A stretch of 64,000 bases of DNA, taken from Thermasporomyces composti (GTDB lineage Bacteria; Actinomycetota; Actinomycetes; Propionibacteriales; Actinopolymorphaceae). Below the pieces are notes generated by a model, which saw only the letters and a list, made by a program, of their open reading frames with translations, was not told where the DNA came from and did not search any database. The stretch spans positions 930,001 to 994,000 of the forward strand of contig NZ_QTUC01000001.1 in NCBI RefSeq assembly GCF_003386795.1. Direction: 5' to 3'. Below are positions 24,378 through 34,841 of this stretch, piece by piece; the stretch's first letter is position 1; each line of letters opens with the position of its first letter. The translations under genes were made by a program, and so were the position numbers.

Positions 24378-27185
24378 CTACCGCAAGAGCTCCAGCTGCA
24401 TGGCGCGCGCGATCGCCTCGCGGCGGGAGGTGACACCCAGCTTGCGGTAGAGCGTGCGTAGGTGTGACTTGACGGTGTTGACCGACAGACACAGGTCCTG
24501 CGCGATCTCCTCGTTCGTCAGATGCGAGGGCAAGTAGCGCAGGACAGCCCGTTCGCTCCGAGTGAGCTTGGTCCGCTGTTCCGGGGTCTTCCACGTCGCC
24601 GTCGGCTGGATGTCGAAGCGATGCAAGAGGGTGCCCCGGAAGCTCGCGTGCGGACCGTCCGGCGCGATCGCGACGGTCAGGAGGGCCCGGATGCCGCGGC
24701 CGGCGTCAAGGAAGACCCTGATGAGGCCGTCCGCCTCGGCCAGGGCGAGGGCACGTTCGAGATGGCTCGCCGCGGCCGCCTGGCTACCGAGCCGACGGTG
24801 CGCACACGCCGCGACCAGCAGACCGGCTACGGTGTCCAGCAACCGGGTCTGGAGGGCGGTGCCGGCCACGCAGGCGGAGACCGCCTCCAGCGCAGCGGCG
24901 GGCTCCCCGTCCGCGAGGTGCAACCGGCCGGCCAAGACAGCGTCGGCCGCCACGGTTGGGGCCGCGCGGGAGGAAAGGATCTCCCACGCCCGCGCCGTTC
25001 CCCCCTCGTGCAACGCGATCTCGGCCTCCAGCAGCGCGGCGGAGCGCTCGATGTGGTCGCGCAGCCGGCTGGGCGCGGCCGCGGCGGCCGCAAGCTCGGC
25101 CTTGGCGGCGGCCACGTCCCCTTGGTAGAAGCGCACACGCGCCCTGAGCAGACCGAGCGTCTCCTCCAGAGGTGGCGCGGCCGGGTCGGCGTGCTGATCG
25201 TCGTGAAGGTGCGCGACACGTCGAGCCCCGACGATGGCCCAGGCCTGATCGAGACGGTCCCGGGCCAGACAGATGTGCGCGCGGGCGAGATCCACGGCCG
25301 GGTCCGGCGTCTCGTGGGAGCTGCTGGCCGACAGGCTGGCCAGACCGCGCTCGGCCGCGGTGAGTCGCCCGTCCACCGCGTCGACGAAGACGTGCCACAC
25401 TCTCGCGCGACGTGCCCACAGCGTGAACCCGGCGTCGACCAACCCCGGCAGGGCTTCGGCGAAGGCCTCTCGCGCGGCGAGCAGTCGGCCTCTCCAGAGC
25501 TCCGCCATCCCAAGCCAGTAGGTCAGCGTGCTCAGACGCGGCGCCTGGATCCCGCCGAGGCCACCGCGTCGAGCCTCCTCGCGGAGCTGGTAAGCGGCCC
25601 GGACGACGCCACCGTCGATCTGGCCACGCAGACAACACTGGTGCAGTCGGAGCTCCACGGTCGCGAGCCGTTCGGTGAGGAGCGAGGACCGGGCACCTGA
25701 GAACGTCGCACCACTCGCGTCGGCACCGGTCTCCTTCGCCTCGACGGCACGGAGGAAACCGTCGGCGCCGTCGGCGTCGTTGTCGCTCAGCCGAGCATGG
25801 GCGGAGACGAGGGCCAGGTTGGTGTCACTGCGTGCCGCCTCGGTCGGGATAGCGGAGAGCATGGCGATGAGCGAGGCACCCTCGCCATTGGCGATCACGC
25901 GGTACCCGTCCTGGGCGAGCAGTGACCCGGCGAGCGCCCAGTCGCCGGCCGCCTGAGCGTGGCGTTCTGCCTCCACCACGTGACCGTTGGCGGCGAACCA
26001 GCGCGCCGCGGACCGATGCAGCGAGGTGACCTCGTCGGGGTGATCTCTGCGGAGCCGGTGCAGGAGGAACTCCCGCAGGAGAGGACTGTACTGATACCAG
26101 GTCCGGTCCGGCCCAGCGTGGACGAGGGCGTTCTCGCGTTCGAGCGACTCGAGCGTCTGCCGCCCGTCGTCGTCTCCGGTGAGCGCGTCGGCCAAGTCTC
26201 CGTTGACCCGATCCACGACGCTGGTGCGGAGCAGGAAGCGTCGGACCTTGGCCGGCTGGGGGGCCAAGACCTCCTCGTCGAGGTACTCGGCGACCATCGG
26301 CTCGGCACCTGTGAACGACGCGAACTCGCGCCGCCACGGTGGCTGGGTCTGTCGCCACAGAGCGGCGAGCCGAAGCCCCGCCATCCAGCCCTCCGTCCGC
26401 TCGAGGACGGTCGCCACGTCCTCGGCGTCCAGCTCCACTCCCACCAGCCTGAAGAACTCCTGCGCCTCGGCTGTGGTGCAGGCCAGGTCCTTCGGCCCGA
26501 TGTCGGCGAGATCCCCGGTCACGCGGAGCCGAGCCAACGACAACCGCGGGAGGCCGCGCCCGGAGAGCACCAGCCGCAGGGTCGCCGGCGCGTGGCGCGC
26601 CACGACGTCGAGGCCAGCGAGCACCCTGCTGTGTCCGATCCGGTGCGCTTCGTCGATCACGAGGACGACCGGTGTGGTGAACGCGGCCGCCGCGTCGAGC
26701 AACCGCGCGGGAAACCGTTCATCGTCGGTGTCAGCGTCGAGCAACCGATCGATCTGGTGGGACTCGGCGCCGCACGCTCGCCGCAGTGCCTTCACCACGC
26801 ACGCCCAGAAGACCTTGGGCGTGTCGTCACCTGGGTCGAAGGACACCCATGCGGCGCGGCGCTCCGCCGACCAGCTGAGCCACGACGCCAGCAGCAATGT
26901 CTTGCCCGCGCCGGCCGACGCGTTGACCGCGGTGACGCGCCGCTCGCACGCCCGTTCCAGCGCCTGGAAGAGTCGCGGTCGCGGCAGGATCGGGACGGAG
27001 GGAGCCGGCACCGTGACCTTGGTGTCGGGGACGTCGGGGCCGAGCGAGGCGGCGTCGAGCTGAGCCGAGGCGAACGGGCTCCGGGCTCGCGGAACGAGGC
27101 GACCACTGGTCACCTCGTGTGCCCCCGACTCTCGGACCCCCGACTCTCGGACCCCCGACTCTCGGACCCCCGACTCTCGGACCAT
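24378..27185 (-). CDS. MalT/LAL-type LuxR-family transcriptional regulator
   Basis: 935 residues from ATG 27185, behind GGGGAGGAGG. A STAND-type NTPase lies after a disordered head: Walker A NASAGAGKT about residues 88-96 and Walker B VVLVIDEAH. Winged-helix and TPR-like helical repeats follow. The C-terminal LuxR HTH (LTRSERAVLRYLPSHLTNEEIAQDLCLSVNTVKSHLRTLYRKL) ends the protein. The family responds to small inducers and ATP. The extreme N-terminus consists of four VRESG repeats encoded by a 15-bp tandem repeat. No co-transcribed partner is visible. Confidence 0.92.
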   Translation of the reverse strand: MVRESGVRESGVRESGVRESGAHEVTSGRLVPRARSPFASAQLDAASLGPDVPDTKVTVPAPSVPILPRPRLFQALERACERRVTAVNASAGAGKTLLLASWLSWSAERRAAWVSFDPGDDTPKVFWACVVKALRRACGAESHQIDRLLDADTDDERFPARLLDAAAAFTTPVVLVIDEAHRIGHSRVLAGLDVVARHAPATLRLVLSGRGLPRLSLARLRVTGDLADIGPKDLACTTAEAQEFFRLVGVELDAEDVATVLERTEGWMAGLRLAALWRQTQPPWRREFASFTGAEPMVAEYLDEEVLAPQPAKVRRFLLRTSVVDRVNGDLADALTGDDDGRQTLESLERENALVHAGPDRTWYQYSPLLREFLLHRLRRDHPDEVTSLHRSAARWFAANGHVVEAERHAQAAGDWALAGSLLAQDGYRVIANGEGASLIAMLSAIPTEAARSDTNLALVSAHARLSDNDADGADGFLRAVEAKETGADASGATFSGARSSLLTERLATVELRLHQCCLRGQIDGGVVRAAYQLREEARRGGLGGIQAPRLSTLTYWLGMAELWRGRLLAAREAFAEALPGLVDAGFTLWARRARVWHVFVDAVDGRLTAAERGLASLSASSSHETPDPAVDLARAHICLARDRLDQAWAIVGARRVAHLHDDQHADPAAPPLEETLGLLRARVRFYQGDVAAAKAELAAAAAAPSRLRDHIERSAALLEAEIALHEGGTARAWEILSSRAAPTVAADAVLAGRLHLADGEPAAALEAVSACVAGTALQTRLLDTVAGLLVAACAHRRLGSQAAAASHLERALALAEADGLIRVFLDAGRGIRALLTVAIAPDGPHASFRGTLLHRFDIQPTATWKTPEQRTKLTRSERAVLRYLPSHLTNEEIAQDLCLSVNTVKSHLRTLYRKLGVTSRREAIARAMQLELLR
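27122..27181 (-). repeat. 4 x 15-bp tandem repeat inside the LuxR gene start
   Basis: Four identical 15-bp units (plus strand CCCCCGACTCTCGGA), in frame, encode VRESG x4 immediately after the start Met. Because the unit is 15 bp, copy-number change would lengthen or shorten the N-terminus by five residues without frameshift. Confidence 0.95.
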
Positions 27186-27835
27186 GGTCCTCCTCCCCAC
27201 AGACGTCCTCGCCCGGTCGCGGTGACGTCTCGTCAGGCTTCTTCGACTATGCGCCGCCTCGGCATCGGCCGCCCGCGCTTCGCGGTTGTTCACCACGAAA
27301 GGCCTTTGCTGGTGAGGGATTCACCGCGGCGGCATAGTGGGCAACGGGGCTGATACCCGGGCACCGCCAAGCCGACGCGTGAGGAGACCGGCCGCGTGAA
27401 CCCGCCGGCGAGGCCGCGGGGAACCGGGGGGATCGGACGCATCGGCCCGATATGGCTCGAAGCGGGCAAAGTGGGACCGGCCTCGACCGGTGCCGTCGCC
27501 GCCCGTGCCGACCATCGGACCACGGCACGCCCTCGCGGTCTCACCTCCCGGATGAGACGGAACCTGACAATCGGTGATCACACCGCTACGAGGAGTACGA
27601 AAATGGAGATCGCGCCACGTCCGTCGGCGCGCGCCCCTGGCCGCCCGGACCCTAACGGGACACCACGAATCGGGCGCTCGATCGCGTCTTGCGATGATCA
27701 GACGACCCATCGCGAGCTTCACGGCGAGGTGGAATAGTCCGGCTTGACACGGACGTCCTTGTGCTGGAGGCTCGCCGGGGTTAGTGGTGTACATCAGTGG
27801 TTCCGCGCACGACAGCGGAAGCAGGAGGCACGTCG
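27186..27835. other. Divergent intergenic region
   Basis: 650 bp between the LuxR gene and the 314-residue protein gene. It contains GGTTGTTCACCACG at 27284-27297, part of which recurs upstream of kgd and, in altered form, whiB (see findings), and a short inverted repeat GGTGA-N5-TCACC near 27310. ORFs here lack SD sequences and I reject them. Confidence 0.4.
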
Positions 27836-28780
27836 ATGCGGGACGTCCAGAAGGGCAGGAAGTCGTGGCTGGAGAGGCTCACCTCACCTCCTGAGTCCGA
27901 CAGCGACGACAACCTCCAGAACGAGCCGCACCCCTTCGAACGCACCCTCGAGAATGGCCCCCACCTGCCCCCGAGGGACGCGAGGTTCCCCGAGGGCTAC
28001 GAGGCCTTCGCACCCCCAGGGCTTCGGCCGCCGCCTTCTGAAGACCTCAAGAGCACACCACCGGAACGCGAGCGGGACCGCGAGCGCCCGCACGACCGAC
28101 CCCACGACGTGCCGGGCCCTGGCTTCGACGCGGGGGCCGGCACGTTCGACGGCGGTCCGGGCAGCGGACCTCACCACGGCGGCTCGCCGCATGGCAACGG
28201 CGCGGGACCCTTCGAGCCGAAGTCCGACGACCGTCCGGCATCGCCGGCGTCGGGGCGGGACGCCTGGGACGCTCCGACCGTCACGACCCCGAGAGCCGAG
28301 GAGTCCAGCAACGGCGTCGACAGCACGGCCCTCTCCAGCTCCTCGTCCTCGAACGCGGCCACCTCGACCTCGTTGTCCTGGCAGCCGGAGCCGAGCGCCG
28401 ACGATGCGGAGACGAACCGTTCCTCCAACGGCTCCCAGCCTGAGCTGCTGATCCAAGAGGAGGAGGAACCGTCCGGGCCGAGCGAGGCCGAGCAGCTCGA
28501 GGCCGCGCGGCGCCGTCACATCGAGGAGCTCCAGCACCGCTGGCTCGTCACACAGGCGCAGCTCCTGGACGACCCGCGCGACGCCGTACGCGAGGCCGGG
28601 CTGCTGATCGGTGACGCCATGCAGTTCGTGACGTCGACCTTCAGCGAGCACCGCGACCGCATCGAGCGGGAGTGGAAGAACAACGAGAACCTCAGCACCG
28701 ACGAACTCCGGATGATCATGCGGCGCTACCGGAACCTCTTCCAGTACGTCCTGTCCGCGTCGCAGCTCCCAGATCTGTGA
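27836..28780 (+). CDS. Actinobacterial protein with disordered head and helical C-terminal domain
   Basis: 314 residues from ATG 27836 (GGAGG upstream). Residues about 20-220 are low-complexity, rich in Pro, Gly, Ser, Asp and His. From about 225 comes a helical domain (LEAARRRHIEELQHRWLVTQ, DPRDAVREAGLLIGDAMQFV, TDELRMIMRRYRNLFQYVL). A similar C-terminal segment occurs in many uncharacterised actinobacterial proteins. I do not recognise a function. It stands alone and ends in a strong terminator. Confidence 0.7.
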   Translation: MRDVQKGRKSWLERLTSPPESDSDDNLQNEPHPFERTLENGPHLPPRDARFPEGYEAFAPPGLRPPPSEDLKSTPPERERDRERPHDRPHDVPGPGFDAGAGTFDGGPGSGPHHGGSPHGNGAGPFEPKSDDRPASPASGRDAWDAPTVTTPRAEESSNGVDSTALSSSSSSNAATSTSLSWQPEPSADDAETNRSSNGSQPELLIQEEEEPSGPSEAEQLEAARRRHIEELQHRWLVTQAQLLDDPRDAVREAGLLIGDAMQFVTSTFSEHRDRIEREWKNNENLSTDELRMIMRRYRNLFQYVLSASQLPDL

Positions 28781-29188
28781 CGTCTCCCGCCCGCATCGCG
28801 TCCTTTGTCGTCCTCCAGCCGGGCTCGTACCAGCCGGTACGGGCCCGGCTGCTTGACGTGCGCTCGACGCGAGCTCCCGGGCCGCACGTGCCCCTACCAG
28901 GCCACCAAGGCCCAAGCACCGTCACGACCACCTGACGTCGGTCGCGAGTGCGCGCTCGGTTACCCTTCGTCTAGGTTTGCTACCACCCGGTGTACGAATC
29001 TGAGCCGTGAAACCACCGCCTGGTTGTTCACCAGCCTCGCACGGCCTCGATGGAGGTCGTCCGAGGTGCCAACGCATACACAACCGCTACCTCCGTGACC
29101 AACGGAGTTGAACACGACGACTAGGCTTAGGTGGCGAAGCCAAAGACGGTCTAAGCGATCCTGCTGAGCGGAAGAGGCGATTTGCGCC
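28781..29188. other. Intergenic region upstream of kgd
   Basis: 408 bp. The left part holds a terminator (separate entry). The right part is the kgd leader and promoter region. It includes the inverted repeat CTGGT-N5-ACCAG (29020-29034), of which GGTTGTTCACCA recurs before the LuxR gene. No convincing gene or -10/-35 pair was seen. Confidence 0.4.
28817..28850 (+). terminator. Terminator hairpin
   Basis: 15-bp stem with one G-U pair (AGCCGGGCTCGTACC / GGTACGGGCCCGGCT) and tetraloop AGCC, about 36 bp after the preceding stop. Confidence 0.8.
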
Positions 29189-32100
29189 GTGGCGTCCCAG
29201 TCCTCGCATAACGACCCGCTGTCCCAATTCGGGACCAACGAGTGGCTCGTCGACGAGATGTACCAGCGCTACCTGAAGGATCCTGGTTCCGTCGACGAGG
29301 CTTGGAAAGAGTTCTTCCGCCAGTACAAGCCCGAGACGAACGGCCAGCCAGCCGGCGGGAGTCCCGCGGGCCAGCCAACGGCCAGCGCCTCGACCGCTCC
29401 GCCGCCGACGAGCGAACCGGCACCCAGCACCGCGACCACACCCCGGTCGGCCGAGACCGCGCAGCGCGCGACCGGAGCACGAGCCGGCGCCACGGCCGGC
29501 ACTCAACCGAGCCGAACCGCCCGACCGAGCCAGCGGACCAGCCAGCCCGCCAGCCCTGGGCGCGCTCCATCGCCCGCCACCGCCGCACCGGCGGCGGCTG
29601 ATGAGCGAAAGGAGCCGAAGCGGGAAGAGCCGTCGATCGTTCCGCTCCGCGGCACACCGGCCCGCACCGCGGTCAACATGAACGAGAGCCTCACCGTGCC
29701 GACCGCTACCAGCGTGCGGCAGGTTCCGGTGAAGCTGCTCATCGACAACCGGATCGTCATCAACAACCACCTCGCCCGCTCGCGCGGCGGCAAGGTGAGC
29801 TTCACGCACATCATCGGCTACGCGATCGCCCGAGCGGCTCGGTCCATGCCGGAGATGACCGTCGGCTACACCGAGATCGACGGCAAGCCGGCCATGGTCC
29901 AGCCGCCTCACCTCAACCTCGGACTCGCCATCGACATCAAGAAGTCCGATGGCAGCCGGCAGCTGGTGGTCCCCAACATCAAGCGCGCCGACACCCTGAA
30001 CTTCGCGGAGTTCTGGGCGGCGTACGAGGACATCGTCCAGCGTGCCCGCACCAACAAGCTCAAGGTGGAGGACTTCCAGGGCACCACGATCACACTCACC
30101 AACGTCGGGACCATCGGCACGACGCACTCGGTTCCGCGGCTGATGGCCGGGCAGAGCGCCATCATCGGCATCGGTGCCATGGAGTACCCGGCCGAGTACC
30201 AGGGCGCCTCCGAGGAGACCCTGACCCGCCTGGCGGTCAGCAAGGTGATGACCATCACCTCGACCTACGACCACCGGGTCATCCAGGGCGCGCAGTCTGG
30301 TGAGTTCCTCCGTCGGATCCACCAGCTCCTGCTCGGCGAGGACGGCTTCTACGACGACATCTTCACCGCGCTACGCGTTCCCTACGAGCCGGTTCGGTGG
30401 GCGGTCGACATCTCGACCAACCACGACGACGAGATCGGCAAGCAGGCTCGCGTTCAGGAGCTGATCCACGCCTACCGGGTCCGTGGTCACCTGATCGCCG
30501 ACATCGACCCACTCGACTACAAGGTTCGGCGCCACGACGACCTCGACGTCGTCAACCACGGCCTGACCCTGTGGGACCTCGACCGGGAGTTCGCGACCGG
30601 CAACTTCGGTGGCGGGCAGAAGCGGTTCATGAAGCTCCGCCACATCCTCGGGGTGCTCCGCGACGCGTACTGCCGGACGGTCGGCATCGAGTACATGCAC
30701 ATCCAGGATCCGGCGGAACGCCGCTGGATCCAGGAGCGCGTGGAGCGACCCCAGGAGCGTCTGCCCCGTGAGGAGCAGCTGCGGATCCTGTCCAAGCTGA
30801 ACCAGGCAGAAGCGTTCGAGACCTTCCTGCAGACCAAGTACGTCGGCCAGCGCCGGTTCAGCCTCGAAGGCGCCGAGTCGACCATCCCGCTGCTCGACGA
30901 GATCTGTGAGCAGGCGGCCAACGCCAAGCTCGACGAGGTGACCATCGGCATGGCCCACCGCGGCCGGCTGAACGTGCTCGCCAACATCGTCGGCAAGAGC
31001 CCGGCCCACATCTTCCGGGAGTTCGAGGGCAACATCGACCCGCGGACGATCCAGGGCTCGGGCGACGTCAAGTACCACCTGGGCGCGGAGGGCGTGTTCA
31101 CCGCCGCGAACGGCGCCACCGTGAAGGTCTCGGTCGCGGCGAACCCCTCCCACCTGGAGGCGGTGAACCCGGTCCTCGAAGGGATCGCGCGAGCCAAGCA
31201 GGACATCCTGAACCGCGGCTTGGAGTTCCCCGTCCTGCCGGTGCTGGTGCACGGCGATGCCGCGTTCGCCGGCCAGGGCGTGGTCGCCGAGACGCTCAAC
31301 CTGTCACAGCTGCGCGGCTACCGGACCGGTGGCACGATCCACGTGGTCATCAACAACCAGGTCGGCTTCACCACCGCTCCCACCTCGTCGAGGTCGTCGA
31401 CGTACTGCACCGACGTGGCGCGGATGATCCAGGCTCCGATCTTCCACGTCAACGGCGACGACCCCGAGGCGTGCATCCGGGTGGCCCGGCTGGCGTTCGA
31501 GTACCGCCAGACGTTCCACAAGGACGTCGTCATCGACCTCATCTGCTACCGGCGGCGGGGCCACAACGAGACCGACGACCCGTCGTTCACCCAGCCGCTG
31601 ATGTACGACCTCATCGAGCAGAAGAAGTCGGTCCGCAAGCTCTACACCGAGGCGCTCATCGGTCGAGGCGACATCACCGTCGAGGAGGCCGAGCGGGCGC
31701 TGCGGGACTACCAGGAGCGGCTGGAGCGGGTGTTCGCCGAGGTCCGCGCCGCGAAGGACACCCCGCCCGAGGACTACGTCACGGTCCCCGAGTACCCGGA
31801 GAAGCCGCCGGCCGAGCCCGAGACCGCCGTGCCCTTCGAGGTGCTCAAGAAGGTCGCGGACGCCTACGTCTCGGTGCCCGAGGGGTTCACCGTCCACCCG
31901 AAGGTGCTGCCACAGCTGCAGCGTCGCGCGGCGGCGATCACCGACGGCCCGATCGACTGGGGTTCGGCGGAGATCGTCGCCTTCGGCTCGCTGCTGCTCG
32001 CCGGGCGTCCGGTGCGTCTGGCCGGCCAGGACTCCCGCCGGGGCACGTTCGTCTCGCGGTTCGCCACGATCATCGACCGCAAGACCGGCGAGGAGTGGAC

Positions 32101-32971
32101 CCCGCTGCAGCACCTGGACGAGAACCAGGCTCCCTTCTACGTCTACGACTCGATGCTCAGCGAGTTCGCGGCCATGGGCTTCGAGTACGGCTACTCGGTG
32201 GCACGGCCTGAGGCACTGGTCGCCTGGGAGGCGCAGTTCGGCGACTTCGCCAACGGCGCGCAGACGATCATCGACGAGTTCATCTCGTCCGGTGCGAGCA
32301 AGTGGGGTCAGCAGTCCGGCGTGGTCCTGCTCCTCCCCCACGGCTACGAGGGACAGGGGCCCGACCACTCCTCGGCCCGCATCGAGCGCTACCTCCAGCT
32401 GTGCGCCGAGGACTCGATGACCGTCACCCAGCCGTCGCTGCCGTCGAACTACTTCCACCTGCTGCGCTGGCACACCCTCGGGCCGGTGCACCGTCCGCTC
32501 ATCGTCTTCACCCCGAAGTCGATGCTCCGGAACAAGGCGGCCACGAGCGCGCCGTCTGAGTTCACCTCAGGCTCGTTCCGGACAGTGATCGGCGACGACA
32601 CCGTCGACCCCGCGCACGTGCGGCGCGTCATCCTCTGCTCCGGCAAGGTGGCGTGGGAGCTGCTCGCCGAGCGCCGGCGCCGCGAAGGCGAGCCGCCTCG
32701 TACGGCGATCGTTCGGGTGGAGCAGCTGTACCCGCTGCCGGTCGAGGCGATCCAGGCCGAGCTCGCGAAGTACCCGAACGCCGAGCTGCTCTGGGTGCAG
32801 GAGGAGCCTGCCAACCAGGGCGCGTGGCCGTTCATGGCGCTCAACCTCGTGCCTGAGCTGGACCGCAAGGTGCGCCTGGTCTCGCGGCCTGCCTCCGCCG
32901 CTCCGGCGGTGGGCTCGGCGGCGGTGCACCGCGAGGAGCAGGCAACCCTGCTCGCCCAGGCGTTCAGCTGA
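29189..32971 (+). CDS. kgd: Multifunctional 2-oxoglutarate metabolism enzyme (Kgd/SucA-type E1o fused to E2-like domain)
   Basis: 1260 residues from GTG 29189 (GGAAGAGG upstream). Order: short N-terminal helix ([22 protein letters not shown], about 10-35), Ala/Pro/Thr-rich linker (about 50-150), acyltransferase-like domain (about 155-390, with [19 protein letters not shown]), then the thiamine-diphosphate E1 domain ([44 protein letters not shown]). It runs the TCA step from 2-oxoglutarate and, in mycobacteria, is controlled by GarA. Length is close to the family (about 1230). A DUF6104 micro-gene follows at 24 bp. Confidence 0.97.
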   Translation: MASQSSHNDPLSQFGTNEWLVDEMYQRYLKDPGSVDEAWKEFFRQYKPETNGQPAGGSPAGQPTASASTAPPPTSEPAPSTATTPRSAETAQRATGARAGATAGTQPSRTARPSQRTSQPASPGRAPSPATAAPAAADERKEPKREEPSIVPLRGTPARTAVNMNESLTVPTATSVRQVPVKLLIDNRIVINNHLARSRGGKVSFTHIIGYAIARAARSMPEMTVGYTEIDGKPAMVQPPHLNLGLAIDIKKSDGSRQLVVPNIKRADTLNFAEFWAAYEDIVQRARTNKLKVEDFQGTTITLTNVGTIGTTHSVPRLMAGQSAIIGIGAMEYPAEYQGASEETLTRLAVSKVMTITSTYDHRVIQGAQSGEFLRRIHQLLLGEDGFYDDIFTALRVPYEPVRWAVDISTNHDDEIGKQARVQELIHAYRVRGHLIADIDPLDYKVRRHDDLDVVNHGLTLWDLDREFATGNFGGGQKRFMKLRHILGVLRDAYCRTVGIEYMHIQDPAERRWIQERVERPQERLPREEQLRILSKLNQAEAFETFLQTKYVGQRRFSLEGAESTIPLLDEICEQAANAKLDEVTIGMAHRGRLNVLANIVGKSPAHIFREFEGNIDPRTIQGSGDVKYHLGAEGVFTAANGATVKVSVAANPSHLEAVNPVLEGIARAKQDILNRGLEFPVLPVLVHGDAAFAGQGVVAETLNLSQLRGYRTGGTIHVVINNQVGFTTAPTSSRSSTYCTDVARMIQAPIFHVNGDDPEACIRVARLAFEYRQTFHKDVVIDLICYRRRGHNETDDPSFTQPLMYDLIEQKKSVRKLYTEALIGRGDITVEEAERALRDYQERLERVFAEVRAAKDTPPEDYVTVPEYPEKPPAEPETAVPFEVLKKVADAYVSVPEGFTVHPKVLPQLQRRAAAITDGPIDWGSAEIVAFGSLLLAGRPVRLAGQDSRRGTFVSRFATIIDRKTGEEWTPLQHLDENQAPFYVYDSMLSEFAAMGFEYGYSVARPEALVAWEAQFGDFANGAQTIIDEFISSGASKWGQQSGVVLLLPHGYEGQGPDHSSARIERYLQLCAEDSMTVTQPSLPSNYFHLLRWHTLGPVHRPLIVFTPKSMLRNKAATSAPSEFTSGSFRTVIGDDTVDPAHVRRVILCSGKVAWELLAERRRREGEPPRTAIVRVEQLYPLPVEAIQAELAKYPNAELLWVQEEPANQGAWPFMALNLVPELDRKVRLVSRPASAAPAVGSAAVHREEQATLLAQAFS

Positions 32972-32995
32972 CCGACAGAACCGTCGAGGGTCGTT

Positions 32996-33175
32996 GTGTA
33001 CTTCACGGACCGCGGTATCGAGGAGTTGACGGAACGGCGCGGCGAGGAGGAGGTCACGCTCGCCTGGCTCGCCGAGCGCCTGAGGGACTTCGTCGACCTC
33101 CATCCAGAGTTCGAGGCGGCGGTCGACCGGCTGGCGACCTGGCTCGCTCGACTCGACGACGAGGACGACCAGTAG
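32996..33175 (+). CDS. DUF6104-family small protein
   Basis: 59 residues from GTG 32996 to TAG 33175. The sequence VYFTDRGIEELTERRGEEEV continues TLAWLAERLRDFVDLHPEFEAAVDRLATWLARLDDEDDQ. It is a small acidic protein that regularly follows the Kgd gene in actinobacteria. The 24-bp spacing and shared terminator imply co-transcription. Function is unknown; a helper or regulator of the oxoglutarate enzyme is a fair guess. Confidence 0.88.
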   Translation: MYFTDRGIEELTERRGEEEVTLAWLAERLRDFVDLHPEFEAAVDRLATWLARLDDEDDQ

Positions 33176-33198
33176 GGGTGACGGGCACTCGTCGCCCC
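33175..33198 (+). terminator. Terminator hairpin after kgd-DUF6104
   Basis: 9-bp stem with one wobble (GGGGTGACG / CGTCGCCCC) and a 6-nt loop, beginning at the last base of the DUF6104 stop codon. Confidence 0.7.
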
Positions 33199-33236
33199 TC
33201 GCCTCACGGCCGGATCGAGCGATCTGCGCGAGCGCG

Positions 33237-34130
33237 CTAACGGCTCAGAACCGGCGCTGCCTCGACCGCCGTGACCTCGAGGAGCGCCGGGCCCTGGGTG
33301 GCTGGGTCGTCGATGTCGTACGGGCCGAAGCTCCCGACGGTGAACCGCCCCCACCAGCGGGTGGTCAGGGAGACCGTGCGCGTTCCTGGCGTCTCGTACA
33401 CGTGGGAGACCACGGGGTTCGCGTCGTCGTACCTGCTACCGGGCACGTGGAACGTTCTGGTGACACCGGGCTCGAACGTCCATTCCCACTCGCCCTGCGC
33501 CGCGACCGTCACCTCGAAACCAAAGACAGGCACCGTGGTAGGCGGCATCCGCGCGGGTTGACCGGAGTGGAAGTAGGCCGGCAGGTGCACCAGCGTTCGG
33601 CCGTCGGCCGGCTGAACGGACACCCGCTGCTTGGGCACCCACACCTGCCACCGCCGCCTCACCTCGTCGCCGACGTCGGCGGTGGTGACGACATCGTCTT
33701 CGTCGGCGATGCAGAAGGCACCTCGCAACGTCCATCCAGTGCCAGGCCGGCGCAGGAACACGTCGTAGAGCGTGCGTAGGTCGCCTTCCTCCGTCCGCCC
33801 ACAACGCGCTACCTCGCTGCACGTCACTTCCCCGCCGAGCTCACACGCCGGAGCGATGCGCCACTCACACCCCGGGCACGACGACCCAGCCCCTGAGTCC
33901 ACGACGCTGCCGTCCTTGGTGAACAAGGCCGCCTGGCCGAAGAACCGATCCTGCCCTCCCTGAGGCGGCTCCGGCAGCGGTGGCACAGGATCGTCCTTAC
34001 AACGCGGACAGCCGCGAACGTCTGCGTGCGCTTCACCTGCGGTCGTGATCGAGACGCCAAGACATGCGGCGGCAACGACGAAGGTCCACAGCGCAGTTAC
34101 GAGCCGAAGCGCTGCGAGGCGACGAGCCAC
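33237..34130 (-). CDS. Secreted Cys-containing protein with PKD-like end
   Basis: 297 residues from GTG 34130 (AGGAGA upstream), overlapping the preceding lipoprotein gene by 34 bp. A Sec signal (about 1-37, AEAHA-D) precedes a mature part with several cysteines (RGCPRCKDD, SCPGCEWRIAPACELGGEVTCSEVARC) that may form disulfides. The C-terminal half (VFGFEVTVAAQGEWEWTFEPG, VSHVYETPGTRTVSLTTRWWG) resembles a PKD-like beta domain. I do not recognise the family. It is co-transcribed with the lipoprotein, so the pair probably works in the envelope. Confidence 0.75.
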   Translation of the reverse strand: MARRLAALRLVTALWTFVVAAACLGVSITTAGEAHADVRGCPRCKDDPVPPLPEPPQGGQDRFFGQAALFTKDGSVVDSGAGSSCPGCEWRIAPACELGGEVTCSEVARCGRTEEGDLRTLYDVFLRRPGTGWTLRGAFCIADEDDVVTTADVGDEVRRRWQVWVPKQRVSVQPADGRTLVHLPAYFHSGQPARMPPTTVPVFGFEVTVAAQGEWEWTFEPGVTRTFHVPGSRYDDANPVVSHVYETPGTRTVSLTTRWWGRFTVGSFGPYDIDDPATQGPALLEVTAVEAAPVLSR

Positions 34131-34708
34131 CTGTCTCCTTCCCTGACGAAGGTGATTCTTCCTTCAGCGCCACCGGCGGGATACTCCTCGACGGTCCGCC
34201 CTTCGCGGTCGACTTCCTTGCCAGCAGGCGCGTCGAGCCGGAATGTCACCACCTCGGTCGCATTCGAGGCGTCTTGCAGCCATGCGAACTCACTGACCGT
34301 GAACTTCGGGGGAGGAACGAGGCGATGCCCTTTCCTCTTCAGCTCCCGGATCTCCTCGATGTACCCGCCTCCGGCTCCGCTGTTCGGGAGCACCACAGCT
34401 TCGATCAGAGACGGATCCATCTCCTCATAGGCACGAGTGACCGCCTCGTAGAAGTTCACCGTGGCGGCGTACAGCTCTTGCTCCAGGGAGCTGGTCGGTG
34501 TGGCTGTCGTCGTGGACGGGGTCGGTGACGCTGTTGGCTGCGTGGCCGGCGACACCGTGGGCCGTGGCGAGGACTCCGCGTGGTCACGCTCCAGCGGCGC
34601 AGGCTCCGACGTCCCACCGCATCCGGCTCCCCACACGACAAGCAACGCCGCCAACCCCGCGACCGCGGCCCGACCGGACCGACGGCGCACTCCAGACGAA
34701 CCAGTCAT
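34097..34708 (-). CDS. Lipoprotein with Ser/Thr/Pro linker and NTF2-like domain
   Basis: 203 residues from ATG 34708; a TTG 21 bp upstream is an alternative, and neither has a clear SD. A lipobox (VVWGAGC) gives a lipid-anchored protein. A Pro/Ser/Thr-rich spacer (PTVSPATQPTASPTPSTTTA) follows, then a globular domain of about 120 residues (EQELYAATVNFYEAVTRAYEEMDPSLIEAVV ... ITFVREGDRWLVASQRFGS) of NTF2-like character. Function is not known. Confidence 0.72.
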   Translation of the reverse strand: MTGSSGVRRRSGRAAVAGLAALLVVWGAGCGGTSEPAPLERDHAESSPRPTVSPATQPTASPTPSTTTATPTSSLEQELYAATVNFYEAVTRAYEEMDPSLIEAVVLPNSGAGGGYIEEIRELKRKGHRLVPPPKFTVSEFAWLQDASNATEVVTFRLDAPAGKEVDREGRTVEEYPAGGAEGRITFVREGDRWLVASQRFGS

Positions 34709-34841
34709 AGTGCGCGCCAGAGTACCCAAGCGATCACCGCATGCGAGGCGCTATCCACACCAAGCCCTCACCGGCCCCACAGGTCCCGGGTGCGGAGACC
34801 ATGCCCGGCCTGTTCGTCCGGACAGCCGAAAAGCCGGCAGA

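Noticed and set aside
27396-27737. 113-codon ORF between the LuxR gene and its neighbour
   Set aside because: No ribosome-binding site and a composition like non-coding DNA.
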